Part shown: positions 1 through 8,143 of the stretch, piece after piece
Position numbering within the stretch: position 1 is the stretch's first letter
How the letters are laid out: every line of letters begins with the position of its first letter
From: Psychroflexus gondwanensis ACAM 44
GTDB lineage: Bacteria > Bacteroidota > Bacteroidia > Flavobacteriales > Flavobacteriaceae
Length of the DNA stretch: 64,000 nucleotides
Direction: 5' to 3'
NCBI RefSeq assembly: GCF_000355905.1
Contig: NZ_APLF01000002.1
Location: 1 to 64,000 of the forward strand
Notes under the pieces: generated by a model
Seen by the model: only the letters and a program-made list of their open reading frames with translations
Databases searched by the model: none
What the model was told of the DNA's origin: nothing
Translations under genes and position numbers: made by a program

Positions 1-25
1 ATACTAGAAAGTTATGTCATTATAA

Positions 26-1489
26 TTAATCTTTTTTCGGAATTTGTTTTAAAACTTCTTGAGTCAGTTTCCAAAATTTCTGAGTGCTGGAAATGCTTGC
101 GCGTTCGTCTGGAGAATGGGCGCCACGAATGGTTGGGCCAAAGGAAATCATATCCATCTTAGGATAGTGGCTTCCCAAAATCCCGCATTCCAAACCAGCG
201 TGACAAGCCGCTACATTTGCTTTTTCATGGTTTAAGTCTTGGTAAATGCGATCAACAATTTTGAGGATGCCCGAGTCGGGATTGGGCGTCCAGCCTGGAT
301 AATCACCGGAAAGTTCGACCTGAAATCCTGCAAGGTCAAAGGCAGAAGATAGTGAATTAACTAAGTCGTCTTTGGAAGAATCGACAGAAGAGCGCGTTAA
401 GCACAAGATTTCTATCTTTCCATCGGCAACAGAAATTCTAGCGATATTGTTGGAGGTTTCTACCAGACCCTTGATGTCTGGACTCATTCTATACACTCCA
501 TTATGGGCTGCATAGATTGATTTTAGAAAAGCATCTTGCACATCGCTACTCATAATCTTTTTAGGCAGTTCAGTTTCCTCTAAGTGAAACGCCATCTGAG
601 GCTCTAGGCTTTTATATTCTTCTTGTATCGTTTTAAATAAACTCTCCAAGGTGTCTTCGAATTCTTTTTTATGTCTCTTATTTACGATGAGTGTCGAATG
701 ACTCTCCCTAGGAATGGCATTACGAAGACCACCGCCTTCTATACTTGCCACACGAGAGCTAACAGTAATGTAGGCCGTATAAAGAATACGATTCATCAGG
801 ACATTAGCGTTAGCAAGTCCTTTGATGATATCCATACCCGAATGCCCACCTTGCAGCCCGTTAATGGTGATAGAGTAAGCGATAGCGTCTTCTGGGATAG
901 ATTCTTCGATATAAAATCGCGTGGCAGTAAGGTCTACGCCTCCAGCACATCCAATCCCGATTTCATCATCTTCTTCGGTGTCTAGATTGAGCAGAATGTC
1001 ACCTTTAAGAATAGAATCATCAAGTTCTTTAGCGCCAGTCATGCCAGTTTCTTCATCTATAGTAAATAATGCTTCTAGCGCAGGATGTGGAAGATCTTGA
1101 CTTTCCAAAATCGCCATGATAGTTGCTACTCCTAGGCCGTTATCGGCACCTAGAGTGGTTCCATCAGCTTTTACCCAATCACCATCTACATGCATACGGA
1201 TACCTTCGGTAGAAAAATCGAAGTCAGTTGCATTATTTTTTTGATGTACCATATCCAAATGCGACTGCAAAACTGTCGTTTTACGATCTTCCATTCCTTT
1301 GGTCGCTGGTTTATTGATGATCACATTACCAATCTTGTCGGTTTGGGTATCGAGTCCGAGTTGTTTACCAAAATCGAGTATAAATTGAACCACTTGCTCT
1401 TCTTTATTAGAGGCTCTAGGAACCGCATTAAGTGCTGAAAAATGTTTCCAAATGGCTTTGGGCTCTAAGTCTTTTATAGATGTACTCAT
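26..1489 (-). CDS. pepD: Aminoacyl-histidine dipeptidase (PepD, M20 family)
   Basis: A cytosolic zinc metallopeptidase that splits dipeptides such as beta-alanyl- or aminoacyl-histidine. At 487 residues it matches the usual PepD length. The M20 landmarks are in order: SHLDMVH near residue 76 (first metal-binding His), TTLGADNGLGVA near 110 (bridging Asp), DEETGMTGA near 145 (catalytic Glu), then HSGMD near 217 at the start of the lid domain, and a C-terminal AGLECG/SFGPTIRGAHSPDE segment that returns to the catalytic domain. The ATG start gives MSTSIKDLEPKAIWKHF, the normal N-terminus. It is monocistronic and its 3' end is only 25 bases from the window edge. Family assignment is secure; substrate range is inferred from the family. 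Confidence 0.93.
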   Translation of the reverse strand: MSTSIKDLEPKAIWKHFSALNAVPRASNKEEQVVQFILDFGKQLGLDTQTDKIGNVIINKPATKGMEDRKTTVLQSHLDMVHQKNNATDFDFSTEGIRMHVDGDWVKADGTTLGADNGLGVATIMAILESQDLPHPALEALFTIDEETGMTGAKELDDSILKGDILLNLDTEEDDEIGIGCAGGVDLTATRFYIEESIPEDAIAYSITINGLQGGHSGMDIIKGLANANVLMNRILYTAYITVSSRVASIEGGGLRNAIPRESHSTLIVNKRHKKEFEDTLESLFKTIQEEYKSLEPQMAFHLEETELPKKIMSSDVQDAFLKSIYAAHNGVYRMSPDIKGLVETSNNIARISVADGKIEILCLTRSSVDSSKDDLVNSLSSAFDLAGFQVELSGDYPGWTPNPDSGILKIVDRIYQDLNHEKANVAACHAGLECGILGSHYPKMDMISFGPTIRGAHSPDERASISSTQKFWKLTQEVLKQIPKKD

Positions 1490-1623
1490 ACTTGAATTTT
1501 AATTTGTGGCAAAGTTAAGGCCCTTGGTTCAATACGGATGGTAAGGAAGTGATAAATTTGCATCAAGGATTTAGACCTTTACAAGTATAATTTCATAAGA
1601 ATACTCGACTTATCTGCTTAAAT

Positions 1624-1883
1624 CTAGCTTGTTTTACTCTTTTTGCTTGTTTTCTGTAATAATTTTAAGTCTACACTTTCTTTCAAATCTCGGCTTGCTG
1701 TAGCCATTGAGATATCTTTAAAAACAATACTATGCTCTTTTTTTGTGAACGTTTTTTATTTAAGCTTATAAAATGCTCAAGCCTATCTTTAGAAGTAAAG
1801 GGTTTTGATTTTTCGTCCACCAATAGATTTATAGAAAGATCAATTACGCGAAGCATGTAGTCAATAAACGGAGCAGAATTTCC
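1624..1883 (-). pseudogene. Relic of a Fic-domain protein C-terminus
   Basis: The minus strand encodes two pieces of a Fic-family C-terminus in different frames. One reads GNSAPFIDYMLRVIDLS and then a KDRLEHFISLN segment. After a frameshift near 1740 the second reads FKDISMATASRDLKESV, the winged-helix ATASRDL signature that ends many Fic/DUF4172 AMPylases. The catalytic HPFxxGNGR region is not visible upstream, so only the tail survives. It sits beside two HipBST systems, which suggests an old toxin-antitoxin or defence spot. The frame reading is seen directly; the family call comes from motif memory. Confidence 0.55.
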
Positions 1884-2043
1884 TGGTTAATCATTTTTGG
1901 GTAGCTCAGAATACTATTCTTTTTGGTTTTTACTAATAAGGGTTTCGAAAGGTGAATATTCAAAAACAGGATATTTCTCCATTAAAACCCTTTTGTCTCA
2001 ACGTTGGTTGCGGATTAATTAAGCCTTAACTGTTAGTTGTATT

Positions 2044-2523
2044 TTATCTTCTGCTTTTTTGTCTATTAATCTCACCACCAAGAACCAAGGCTGCTGAAAT
2101 AATTAGCAAATTTTTAATGATGTATTGCCCTTCCAAGGTAGGAAGCAAAATATTGTTTGATTGAAAAGTTACTACAGGAAGAAAAACTAAAGGCATAAAG
2201 GTTCCTACCATCTGGGTTAGTAAAAGTATAATTGCCAATCTTGTTGTTTTTTTAAAGAGAAAGCAAATCCCAATAACCACTTCCCACCAGCCAATAATTA
2301 TTAACCAAATTTCTGGGGAGCCGAATGGAAGCCATACTACAGTTGCCTTTAACAAATCCTCTGCTGGTGAAAGATGCAATGGTTTTAAAATTCCAAACCA
2401 AATAAATATGATACCAAATGATAGGCGAATTGCAATGCTGCTTGAGCTTTTCATGATCTTTATAGCTCCTTCATCTAACTTATCAATGACTTCTCCGCTA
2501 AATTTTTTAATAATTTCTTTCAT
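2044..2523 (-). CDS. DoxX-like integral membrane protein
   Basis: A 159-residue membrane protein with an amphipathic N-terminus and about four hydrophobic segments (roughly residues 29-47, 73-90, 96-115 and 135-147). The first is SIAIRLSFGIIFIWFGILKPL, a DoxX-like arrangement, followed by GWWEVVIGICFLFKKTTR. The family is linked to quinone or sulfur redox chemistry in a few cases, but most members have no assigned role. It is a single gene between the Fic relic and the first hip operon. Three other DoxX-type proteins occur in the window, and this one is not in an operon with them. Confidence 0.6.
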   Translation of the reverse strand: MKEIIKKFSGEVIDKLDEGAIKIMKSSSSIAIRLSFGIIFIWFGILKPLHLSPAEDLLKATVVWLPFGSPEIWLIIIGWWEVVIGICFLFKKTTRLAIILLLTQMVGTFMPLVFLPVVTFQSNNILLPTLEGQYIIKNLLIISAALVLGGEINRQKSRR

Positions 2524-2623
2524 GATTAATTTAGAATTTTGAGTTCAGGAGTTTTTGTTTTAAGCTAACGTCTAGTATATGAAATTTGACATGCAAATAG
2601 ACGCTAACTTTTTGGATAATAAA

Positions 2624-2660
2624 CGAGCCGTCCCGGAGCTTCGGGATTAATTTTTTATTT
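2624..2660. repeat. Small inverted repeat downstream of hipT1
   Basis: A short stem (CCCG, loop GAGCTT, CGGG) followed by a T/A-rich run lies in the 269-base gap between the DoxX-like gene and the first hip operon. It may be a weak terminator for transcripts on either strand. Nothing else is recognisable in this gap. Confidence 0.3.
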
Positions 2661-2792
2661 TTTAACTTTTTATTTTTAAAAGTTAAATTAAAAAACTTTC
2701 TAGTAATAAGAAATAAGTGCGGACCTTTTAATTTAGTAGTTTTTAACTATGTTTTATATCACGGTACTTTGTTGTATACCGTTGCTATTTTA

Positions 2793-3737
2793 TTAATCTA
2801 TTCCAATTTGTGTGTATCTATTATCAATCAACTCTTTGTAAGAGGTTTTTATTTCAGTAGAAAGGAATGATTTGTCTATCCACCCTTTCGCTTTAGGTTT
2901 GTTATTTACAATTCGTTTAAACACCCTTTGGATTTGTTTATCAGTTAGGCCTAATCCTCTACCGAACTGATTAAAATGTTCATATTTTAACTTCTTTTTC
3001 TTGCCAGCTAATGTGAGTGCAAGTTCTTCATCATCATCAGGATTTATAATAGAGACATTTAATAGATCATATGCTGGAGATAATACCCAACCTGAAGGAC
3101 TTTCAATCATTGAAAAGTTTTTCAGGTGCATGTCATTATTTCCGGTAAGAAAGGAAAATAAAGCTAATTCGAAATAAAAGATTTTATCGAGTAATGTGTT
3201 ATTGGAATAGCTATCAAGAGCCTTTCCAACTTTTTCCATGGAACTTTTGTACTTATCAAATGCCTCGGTGATCTGAAACATATCGATCATATGGATCTTT
3301 TCTCCTGTTTTCGTCCGGTCAATTCGCTTTGTTATATAAGAGAGTTCTCCGGAAGCTAATCGGATTAATGAAGATGGCACTACTCGAATTCCGAAAGTTT
3401 CAGCAATTCGCATTGTCAAATGTTCGTTTTCGGGCATTTCGGTAAAGCGATCAGTTGGTGGCTTAAAAATATACTGTCCACCTAAGGCATCAACAACAGT
3501 AAGGCGTGAATCCGACTTTTCTTTAGTTCCTTTTATAAGCGACATTGATAATTTTGCCTGAACACCTGGTACCGCTACGCTACGCTCTACCACATTTTTA
3601 GCTAGCTTATCCATTTGATCCAGTGAATATTCTATTTCAGGAGGTGTTGGGGTTTCAAAGAACTCTAAAGAACATTTCTTATGAAAATCAATATCGCCCT
3701 CTACAGATTCGTAACAATATAGACATCTATTTTCCAT
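2793..3737 (-). CDS. hipT: HipT-like serine/threonine kinase toxin, system 1
   Basis: The kinase subunit of a split HipA (HipBST-type) toxin. A frame opens at 3761, but the ATG at 3737, overlapping the hipS stop by 11 bases, gives a cleaner start (MENRCLYCYE). The N-terminus has a C-x2-C...H-x3-C cluster that may bind zinc. The glycine-rich loop is AVPGVQAK, the catalytic loop NNDMHLKNFS, and the metal motif SPAYD (Asp near residues 202 and 224 from this start), so kinase residues are intact. The two loop serines of E. coli HipT are replaced by Ala and Pro. HipT proteins phosphorylate aminoacyl-tRNA synthetases in the studied cases; the target here is unknown. Confidence 0.85.
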   Translation of the reverse strand: MENRCLYCYESVEGDIDFHKKCSLEFFETPTPPEIEYSLDQMDKLAKNVVERSVAVPGVQAKLSMSLIKGTKEKSDSRLTVVDALGGQYIFKPPTDRFTEMPENEHLTMRIAETFGIRVVPSSLIRLASGELSYITKRIDRTKTGEKIHMIDMFQITEAFDKYKSSMEKVGKALDSYSNNTLLDKIFYFELALFSFLTGNNDMHLKNFSMIESPSGWVLSPAYDLLNVSIINPDDDEELALTLAGKKKKLKYEHFNQFGRGLGLTDKQIQRVFKRIVNNKPKAKGWIDKSFLSTEIKTSYKELIDNRYTQIGID

Positions 3738-4062
3738 CAAGTTCCGGTATTGGTTCAACACTTACAGCACCTATGCAATTCTGACAACATGCTAGCAGTA
3801 ATCCCATTCGATCATTTTTATTGATCTTCCAGTTTTTGGAAGCGATATCTAATAACCATCCTTCAGGGATCAGACCTTCAAAAAACGGAAAGAGTCGTTT
3901 GTCGGTGTACGGAATATTGGCTACAGGCATGGTGAATGTGATAAAATCATTGTGATGATCTTTTACATAGTGTTGATCATACCGAAAAACATATTCACCT
4001 TCATTTGTCTCCGTAATGGTTCCTGCCAAATTATCTTTATAATATACTTTCCCACTTCTCAT
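3727..4062 (-). CDS. hipS: HipS-like protein (HipA N-terminal domain), system 1
   Basis: A 111-residue protein equal to the N-terminal subdomain of HipA: KVYYKDNLAGTITETNEGEYVF, then FPFFEGLIPEGWLLDIASK, the LFPFFENLLPEG-type signature, and a C-terminal NDRMGLLLACCQNCIGAVSV. In E. coli HipBST this small protein neutralises the kinase HipT. Its start codon shares ATGA with the hipB1 stop and its end overlaps hipT1, a tightly coupled operon. Assignment as an antitoxin is inferred from gene order and domain content. Confidence 0.82.
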   Translation of the reverse strand: MRSGKVYYKDNLAGTITETNEGEYVFRYDQHYVKDHHNDFITFTMPVANIPYTDKRLFPFFEGLIPEGWLLDIASKNWKINKNDRMGLLLACCQNCIGAVSVEPIPELDGK

Positions 4063-4268
4063 TTACTCATATTTTTACTTTCCGTAGGAGCTAATTCATG
4101 TCCAAACATTCTGAGAACTAGATTCACTTTATCTAGGTTCATGTTCGTTTTACCTTGTTCGATTTTACGCACCACAGTTAGAGCGACGCCTGCACGTTCA
4201 GCAAATTCTTCCTGGGTTAGATTAACTTTCTTTCTTCGTTCTTTAACAAACTCTGATAATTTCTTCAT
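4059..4268 (-). CDS. hipB: HipB-like XRE-family DNA-binding protein, system 1
   Basis: A 69-residue helix-turn-helix protein: LSEFVKERRKKVNLTQEEFAERAGVALTVVRKIEQG is a typical XRE/Cro HTH, followed by a short dimerisation tail. First gene of the operon hipB-hipS-hipT. In HipBST systems HipB represses the operon promoter and can contribute to kinase control. Likely operator DNA lies just upstream (see 4269-4364). Confidence 0.85.
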   Translation of the reverse strand: MKKLSEFVKERRKKVNLTQEEFAERAGVALTVVRKIEQGKTNMNLDKVNLVLRMFGHELAPTESKNMSK

Positions 4269-4364
4269 TATATGTTATTAGATATAATATCACTCAAATA
4301 TACTAAATTATATGCAATAAAATATAAATATGATCTAAATCTATTAATCATATGTATTAACATA
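4269..4364 (-). promoter_or_regulatory. Promoter/operator region of hip system 1
   Basis: The DNA upstream of hipB1 is very AT-rich and contains the palindrome TATGT-atta-ACATA (4351-4364) and a related half-symmetric TATGT-N6-ATATA at about 4271-4286. Repeated half-sites of this type fit a HipB dimer operator with two sites. The half-site differs from that of system 2, suggesting separate regulation. Binding is inferred. Confidence 0.4.
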
Positions 4365-4423
4365 TACTTTGTTAAATTAGAAAGAATTTGTTCGAATCAT
4401 TGAAAGTAATACCACGTTGATGA

Positions 4424-4708
4424 GTATGGGCCTTTGCATGTCTCACTCATGAACCATTAAAAGTACAAAAAACTTCGCTGGAAAATTCCCAAGAATTTTC
4501 CAGATTAGTACAGACCCAGAAATTAATTATATACGGCTTAGGTTTGATTTCTAATAAAATACTTAATTTTAGATATAAACTAGAAAGAACAAATGAGAGA
4601 ATTAAGATTACAATATCCGGTGAAGTTTCAAACTTCGACAATCCCGAAGCCTTGAGAATAATCCTCTCTCTCTCTTCTACAATGATATTTCACTGCCCAT
4701 ATCTATAG
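4424..4708 (+). pseudogene. Open frame without start between the two hip operons
   Basis: The 790-base gap between hip operons contains one plus-strand frame of 94 codons ending in TAG with protein-like composition (for example KLERTNERIKITISGEVSNF), but no ATG, GTG or TTG that would include it all. I do not recognise the product. It is probably the 3' remnant of a lost gene. The rest of the gap (4709-5055) shows no convincing gene. Confidence 0.25.
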
Positions 4709-5055
4709 GGGCTATGAGACTTTCAGACCTTGATTTTAAGCATGTGCTGAGCTTGTCATAGTATTGTTGTGATACCAGTAGATTGTCCTTTCAAAAATGT
4801 CGTAATTTATTATTTATGTGCAGTTTTAATGCTTGTTTTAACTGTCTGTGGTTAGGACAAGGCTTGCAGGGATCTTTATGAAAGAATAGTAGCCAAAGGA
4901 AAGAGTAAAAACTAGCATTAATTGTGGTTTGTAATAAGCTGTTGAAACAAGCCTTTGCAATCGCTAAATCAAGTTTGATCTCCGACGCCACCTATCGAAG
5001 TGCTTTTGTGAGAAATTAATGAGTTTTTACTTGTTTTTTACCACAGTACTTTGTT

Positions 5056-6045
5056 TTATGCCTTGTTTTTAAGCCTTTTCAATCTTGTTTGATATGCTTG
5101 TGTATAGTTTCGCATTGTTTTTTCATTTAGGAATGATGCGTTAATCAGATTTTCTACTTCTTCTGATTTTGAAAGTAGATTATTAAAAATATTATCTTTT
5201 TGCCTCTTATTAATTCCGGCTTTATCAGCCATTAAATTTAGTTGAATCCATACATTTCCTTCTGCTATGTTTTTTGGTGCTAGCCCCTCAACTAATGCAA
5301 AATCTGAATCTTTTATATGTAAACCCGTATTAAGTAAATCGTAGGCAGGACTCAATCGATAATCTCCTAAAGGTGTTTCTAATAGAGAGAAATTTTTAAA
5401 ATGAGCATCACCATTTGAAAACAAATAATTAAAGACAATTAATGCAAACAATTTAGGAGCCTCTAGCTTGTAAGCAGGTAAATAGTCTTTCATCAATTGG
5501 AATATTTCTAAATAGTTACCTGAATATTTATAATTCTCTCCATGCGTTTGAGGAGTACGACCTGCTAACGAAGCAAAGTCTTCTTTAGCTAATTTGGAGC
5601 CATCGTCTTTAACATCAAATCTTTTTGTTATATATGCAGGTTTACCATTTTTAAAAAAAATCAATGCGTTTTCAGCAGTTTCAATCTTGAAGACTTGTCT
5701 CGCTATCTGCATTGTAAGATGCTCATTAGCTGGCATCTGATTAAGATTTTTACCAACATTTGGAATAGGTTTAAGAATATATCCACCTCGTTCACCTTCT
5801 TCAATAAGCCGAAGTTTATTTTTTTCAAGTAATACTGAAAACTTTTCCTGTACACCTGATATTGAGATTCGTTTTCTATTTTCAATAAAAAGATCTTCAG
5901 TTGTTCCATTACTTGCAGGTGACTCATAGGGAAGAATATGATTTACTTTACGACCATCAAACATTCTTCTTAAACATGTTCTACTATATGTTTTATAACC
6001 CTTAGTTAAAGTTCCAGGACAATATTCTATAATTCGTAAACTCAT
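5056..6045 (-). CDS. hipT: HipT-like serine/threonine kinase toxin, system 2
   Basis: The 329-residue kinase of a second split HipA system. It has an N-terminal Cys pair region (YCPGTLTKGYKTYSRTC), a glycine-rich loop ISISGVQEK at residues 60-68, the catalytic loop NGDAHFKNFS (Asp213) and the SPAYD metal motif (Asp236). The S-I-S preceding the Gly matches the autophosphorylated SIS motif described for E. coli HipT. The gene begins two bases after the hipS2 stop. All kinase residues appear intact, so it should be active if its antitoxins are lost. The target is unknown; tryptophanyl-tRNA synthetase is the target of the E. coli protein. Confidence 0.87.
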   Translation of the reverse strand: MSLRIIEYCPGTLTKGYKTYSRTCLRRMFDGRKVNHILPYESPASNGTTEDLFIENRKRISISGVQEKFSVLLEKNKLRLIEEGERGGYILKPIPNVGKNLNQMPANEHLTMQIARQVFKIETAENALIFFKNGKPAYITKRFDVKDDGSKLAKEDFASLAGRTPQTHGENYKYSGNYLEIFQLMKDYLPAYKLEAPKLFALIVFNYLFSNGDAHFKNFSLLETPLGDYRLSPAYDLLNTGLHIKDSDFALVEGLAPKNIAEGNVWIQLNLMADKAGINKRQKDNIFNNLLSKSEEVENLINASFLNEKTMRNYTQAYQTRLKRLKNKA

Positions 6046-6047
6046 AC

Positions 6048-6371
6048 TTAATTTATTTTCTTTACTGTAACTGCACCAATCGTATCATAACGAGCTGTAA
6101 TAAGGAGTAAACTAAAATAATCGTTATTGTCAATTCGCATATGCTTGCAAACAACTTGTTTATTGGTTCCTTCGGGAAGCATGTTGTAGAAAAAGGGAAA
6201 TAAATAATCCGATTCATACTTAGTGTTACTTTTTGGTAATGTCAAACTTATTGGAGGTTTGCTAGTGTCTGCCATCCATATATCGTCATATTCATATACA
6301 AAATGACCACTATCCAGTTGAGTTAATAAGCCAGCTTTTTCGCCTTTAAAGTGTATTTCAGCTTGTCTCAT
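6048..6371 (-). CDS. hipS: HipS-like protein (HipA N-terminal domain), system 2
   Basis: A 107-residue HipA N-terminal-domain protein: AEIHFKGEKAGLLTQLDSGHF, then YLFPFFYNMLPEGTNKQ, the conserved FPFF..LLPEG signature, and the ending YDTIGAVTVKKIN. The start ATG overlaps the hipB2 stop by one base (TAATG). It is predicted to be the antitoxin-like partner of HipT2. It is clearly divergent from HipS1, so the two operons are not a recent duplication. Confidence 0.82.
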   Translation of the reverse strand: MRQAEIHFKGEKAGLLTQLDSGHFVYEYDDIWMADTSKPPISLTLPKSNTKYESDYLFPFFYNMLPEGTNKQVVCKHMRIDNNDYFSLLLITARYDTIGAVTVKKIN

Positions 6372-6577
6372 TATTTAATTTTTTGAAGATTCTTAACTTG
6401 AAGAATCACTTCCATACCTAATACATCTGCAATTTTAGTCAATGTTTCTAAAGTAGGATTTGCTTGTCCTCTTTCAATTTTATAAAGAGTGTTAACACTT
6501 ATATCAGCAAGTTCAGCGACTTGTGGCTGAGTAACTCGAAGTGTTTTTCTTCGCTCTTTTATACTTTTCCCCACCAT
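6371..6577 (-). CDS. hipB: HipB-like XRE-family DNA-binding protein, system 2
   Basis: An XRE helix-turn-helix protein: GKSIKERRKTLRVTQPQVAELADISVNTLYKIERG followed by a dimerisation tail ending LQVKNLQKIK. The frame extends to 6628, but the ATG at 6577 (MVGKSIKERR) gives the usual length (68 residues) and leaves the upstream AT-rich DNA free as promoter and operator. First gene of hipB2-hipS2-hipT2. Confidence 0.85.
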   Translation of the reverse strand: MVGKSIKERRKTLRVTQPQVAELADISVNTLYKIERGQANPTLETLTKIADVLGMEVILQVKNLQKIK

Positions 6578-6589
6578 TTTTATTATTCT

Positions 6590-6735
6590 ATAATGTGATT
6601 TTAATGTAAATATATTGAAAATAAACATATAATACGTCTAAAATCATATTTCAGTGTGATATATAGGAGTGTTTTGCTTAAGAAGATTGAAATACTGCTA
6701 AATATCACATTACAATGTGATATTTAGCAGTATTT
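6590..6735 (-). promoter_or_regulatory. Promoter/operator region of hip system 2 with TGTGAT half-sites
   Basis: Upstream of hipB2 the half-site TGTGAT occurs at 6594-6599, as ATCATA-N6-TGTGAT at 6643-6660, and as ATCACA-N6-TGTGAT at 6704-6721. The last lies inside a perfect 22-bp inverted repeat (6690-6711 / 6714-6735, two-base loop). The same 6-6-6 spacing in two sites strongly suggests operators for a dimeric repressor, most simply HipB2. Confidence 0.5.
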
Positions 6736-6765
6736 AATTTTAATATAATATTTAGAGCATGACAC

Positions 6766-6809
6766 ACAAAATGGGGATAACACAGCAAGTTGTGTTATCC
6801 CCATTTTGT
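6766..6809. repeat. Perfect 19-bp hairpin with GATAACACA core
   Basis: A 19-base arm (6766-6784) and its exact reverse complement (6791-6809) enclose the loop GCAAGT. The core GATAACACA...TGTGTTATC recurs in another hairpin at 22869-22900. It could be a terminator, a cassette boundary or a small mobile repeat; the shared core argues against a plain terminator. Confidence 0.6.
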
Positions 6810-6841
6810 TAACATTATAAACTTAGTGATTTTTTTCTTTG

Positions 6842-7117
6842 TTATAAAGCCAAATCAAATTTGATCCTATCCGAATCAAGTTTTGTTTGATTCTGATAAT
6901 AGTTGTAAATTAATTCTTCCCCATACTGTTTGAATTTATCTAATCTTTTGTTCTTCTCAATAGCATGTGATTCAATTTTATTGACCTTGATTTTTTGATT
7001 AGTTTTATTCCAGTTTCTTCTGAAATTGAAGTGATGAGTTTTAAAATTAAGACTGTTATTTGGTAAAGTGGATTCATTGGGTAGTATTAAACACAGGTTA
7101 TTTTCCCTATGCTTAAA
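6842..7117 (-). pseudogene. C-terminal relic of an unknown lysine/asparagine-rich protein
   Basis: A start-less minus-strand frame of about 92 codons ends at TAA 6844-6842. The readable part contains FNFRRNWNKTNQKIKVNKIE and KRLDKFKQYGEELIYNYYQN. I do not recognise the family. The gap 6578-7288 otherwise holds the hip2 operators and the 6766 hairpin. Confidence 0.25.
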
Positions 7118-7288
7118 TCAAAATAAAGCATTACTGAATACTTTCAAGCCGTTGAGTAAGTTATAGTTGAATTTGCCTTTTAAAGTTAACTACCTCTTTA
7201 GATCCCAACATAAGGCCAACGCTAAGTTAGAAGCTAGTGATATCGTAGAACTTTGAAGCTGACTTGTCCCAAAATCAAAAGAAAATGT

Positions 7289-8041
7289 TTAGCTTTTTTT
7301 TATCATTGTGCTACTAGCCTGTGCGGTTGGCATCACCACCAAATCGGCGATGTTGACGTGATAAGGACGAGTTACCGTAAAGCAAATGATATCTGCAATA
7401 TCCTCGGGTTGCAAGGCTTTAAAACGCTTGTAAACTTGGTCGGCACGCTCATCGTCTCCTTTGAATCTGACTTTGCTAAACTCGGTTTCTACCAAGCCTG
7501 GATTGATGGCACCTACTCGAATACCATGTTCGCACAAGTCCATACGCATCCCTTGGTTGATGGCGTCCACTGCATGTTTGCTTGCGCAATACACATTGCC
7601 TTTGGGATAAACTTCCTTGCCTGCGGTTGAGCCAATATTGATGATGTGGCCATTTTTGTTCTTGATCATAGTTTGGATGATAGGCTGAGACACATAAAGT
7701 AGCCCTTTGACGTTGATATCTATCATGGCATCCCAGTCTGCAGTATCTCCATCTTGGATAAAGTCTAAACCGTGGGCATTACCTGCATTATTGATAAGGA
7801 TGCTGATATCTTGAAAGTCTTGAGGTAAGCTTTCTATTGCTTGTTGAACGGCAGGCTTATCTCTGACATCAAAAGAAAGGGTAGTCACTTCGGTATGAGC
7901 AGATAATTCTTCTTGTAGGGCTTTGAGGCGATCTTGGCGTCTGCCGCAAAGAATGAGTTTGAATTTTTCTTTAGAAAATCTGTGGGCAGTGGCTAGGCCA
8001 ATGCCGCTTGTGGCTCCTGTGATAAAAGCTATAGGTGTCAT
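7289..8041 (-). CDS. SDR family NAD(P)-dependent oxidoreductase
   Basis: A classical short-chain dehydrogenase of 250 residues, close to YdfG-type 3-hydroxy acid/serine dehydrogenases. The nucleotide-binding motif TGATSGIG is at residues 9-16, NNAG near 85, and the catalytic Ser (NIGSTAGK) and YCASK (Tyr-x3-Lys) at about 137-156. CGRRQDR after the second strand is consistent with NADP preference. Transcribed divergently from the exchanger gene. Substrate cannot be told from sequence alone. Confidence 0.88.
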   Translation of the reverse strand: MTPIAFITGATSGIGLATAHRFSKEKFKLILCGRRQDRLKALQEELSAHTEVTTLSFDVRDKPAVQQAIESLPQDFQDISILINNAGNAHGLDFIQDGDTADWDAMIDINVKGLLYVSQPIIQTMIKNKNGHIINIGSTAGKEVYPKGNVYCASKHAVDAINQGMRMDLCEHGIRVGAINPGLVETEFSKVRFKGDDERADQVYKRFKALQPEDIADIICFTVTRPYHVNIADLVVMPTAQASSTMIKKS

Positions 8042-8143
8042 ATATTTTTTGGGTTAAAGATAGGAATTCTTTGTAAAGATTTTGGGTGAAACTCGAACAA
8101 CAGAATGGAATTGCTTTTACATTTGTTATATAAATGGATCTGT

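Noticed and set aside
4743-4765. TGTGCTGAGCT...CATAGTAT repeated at 9225-9247
   Set aside because: Too short and only two copies in the window; noted as a possible dispersed repeat, but not supported as a mobile element.
4791-4991. A 66-codon minus-strand frame between the hip operons
   Set aside because: No recognisable motif, low-complexity composition, and no promoter or ribosome site. It lies in relic-type DNA; probably chance.
6690-6735. The 22-bp palindrome as a plain terminator
   Set aside because: No gene ends just upstream on either strand. The ATCACA-N6-TGTGAT core recurs nearer hipB2, which favours an operator.
7253-7630. A 125-codon plus-strand frame
   Set aside because: It is the reverse shadow of the SDR gene, with poor protein character.
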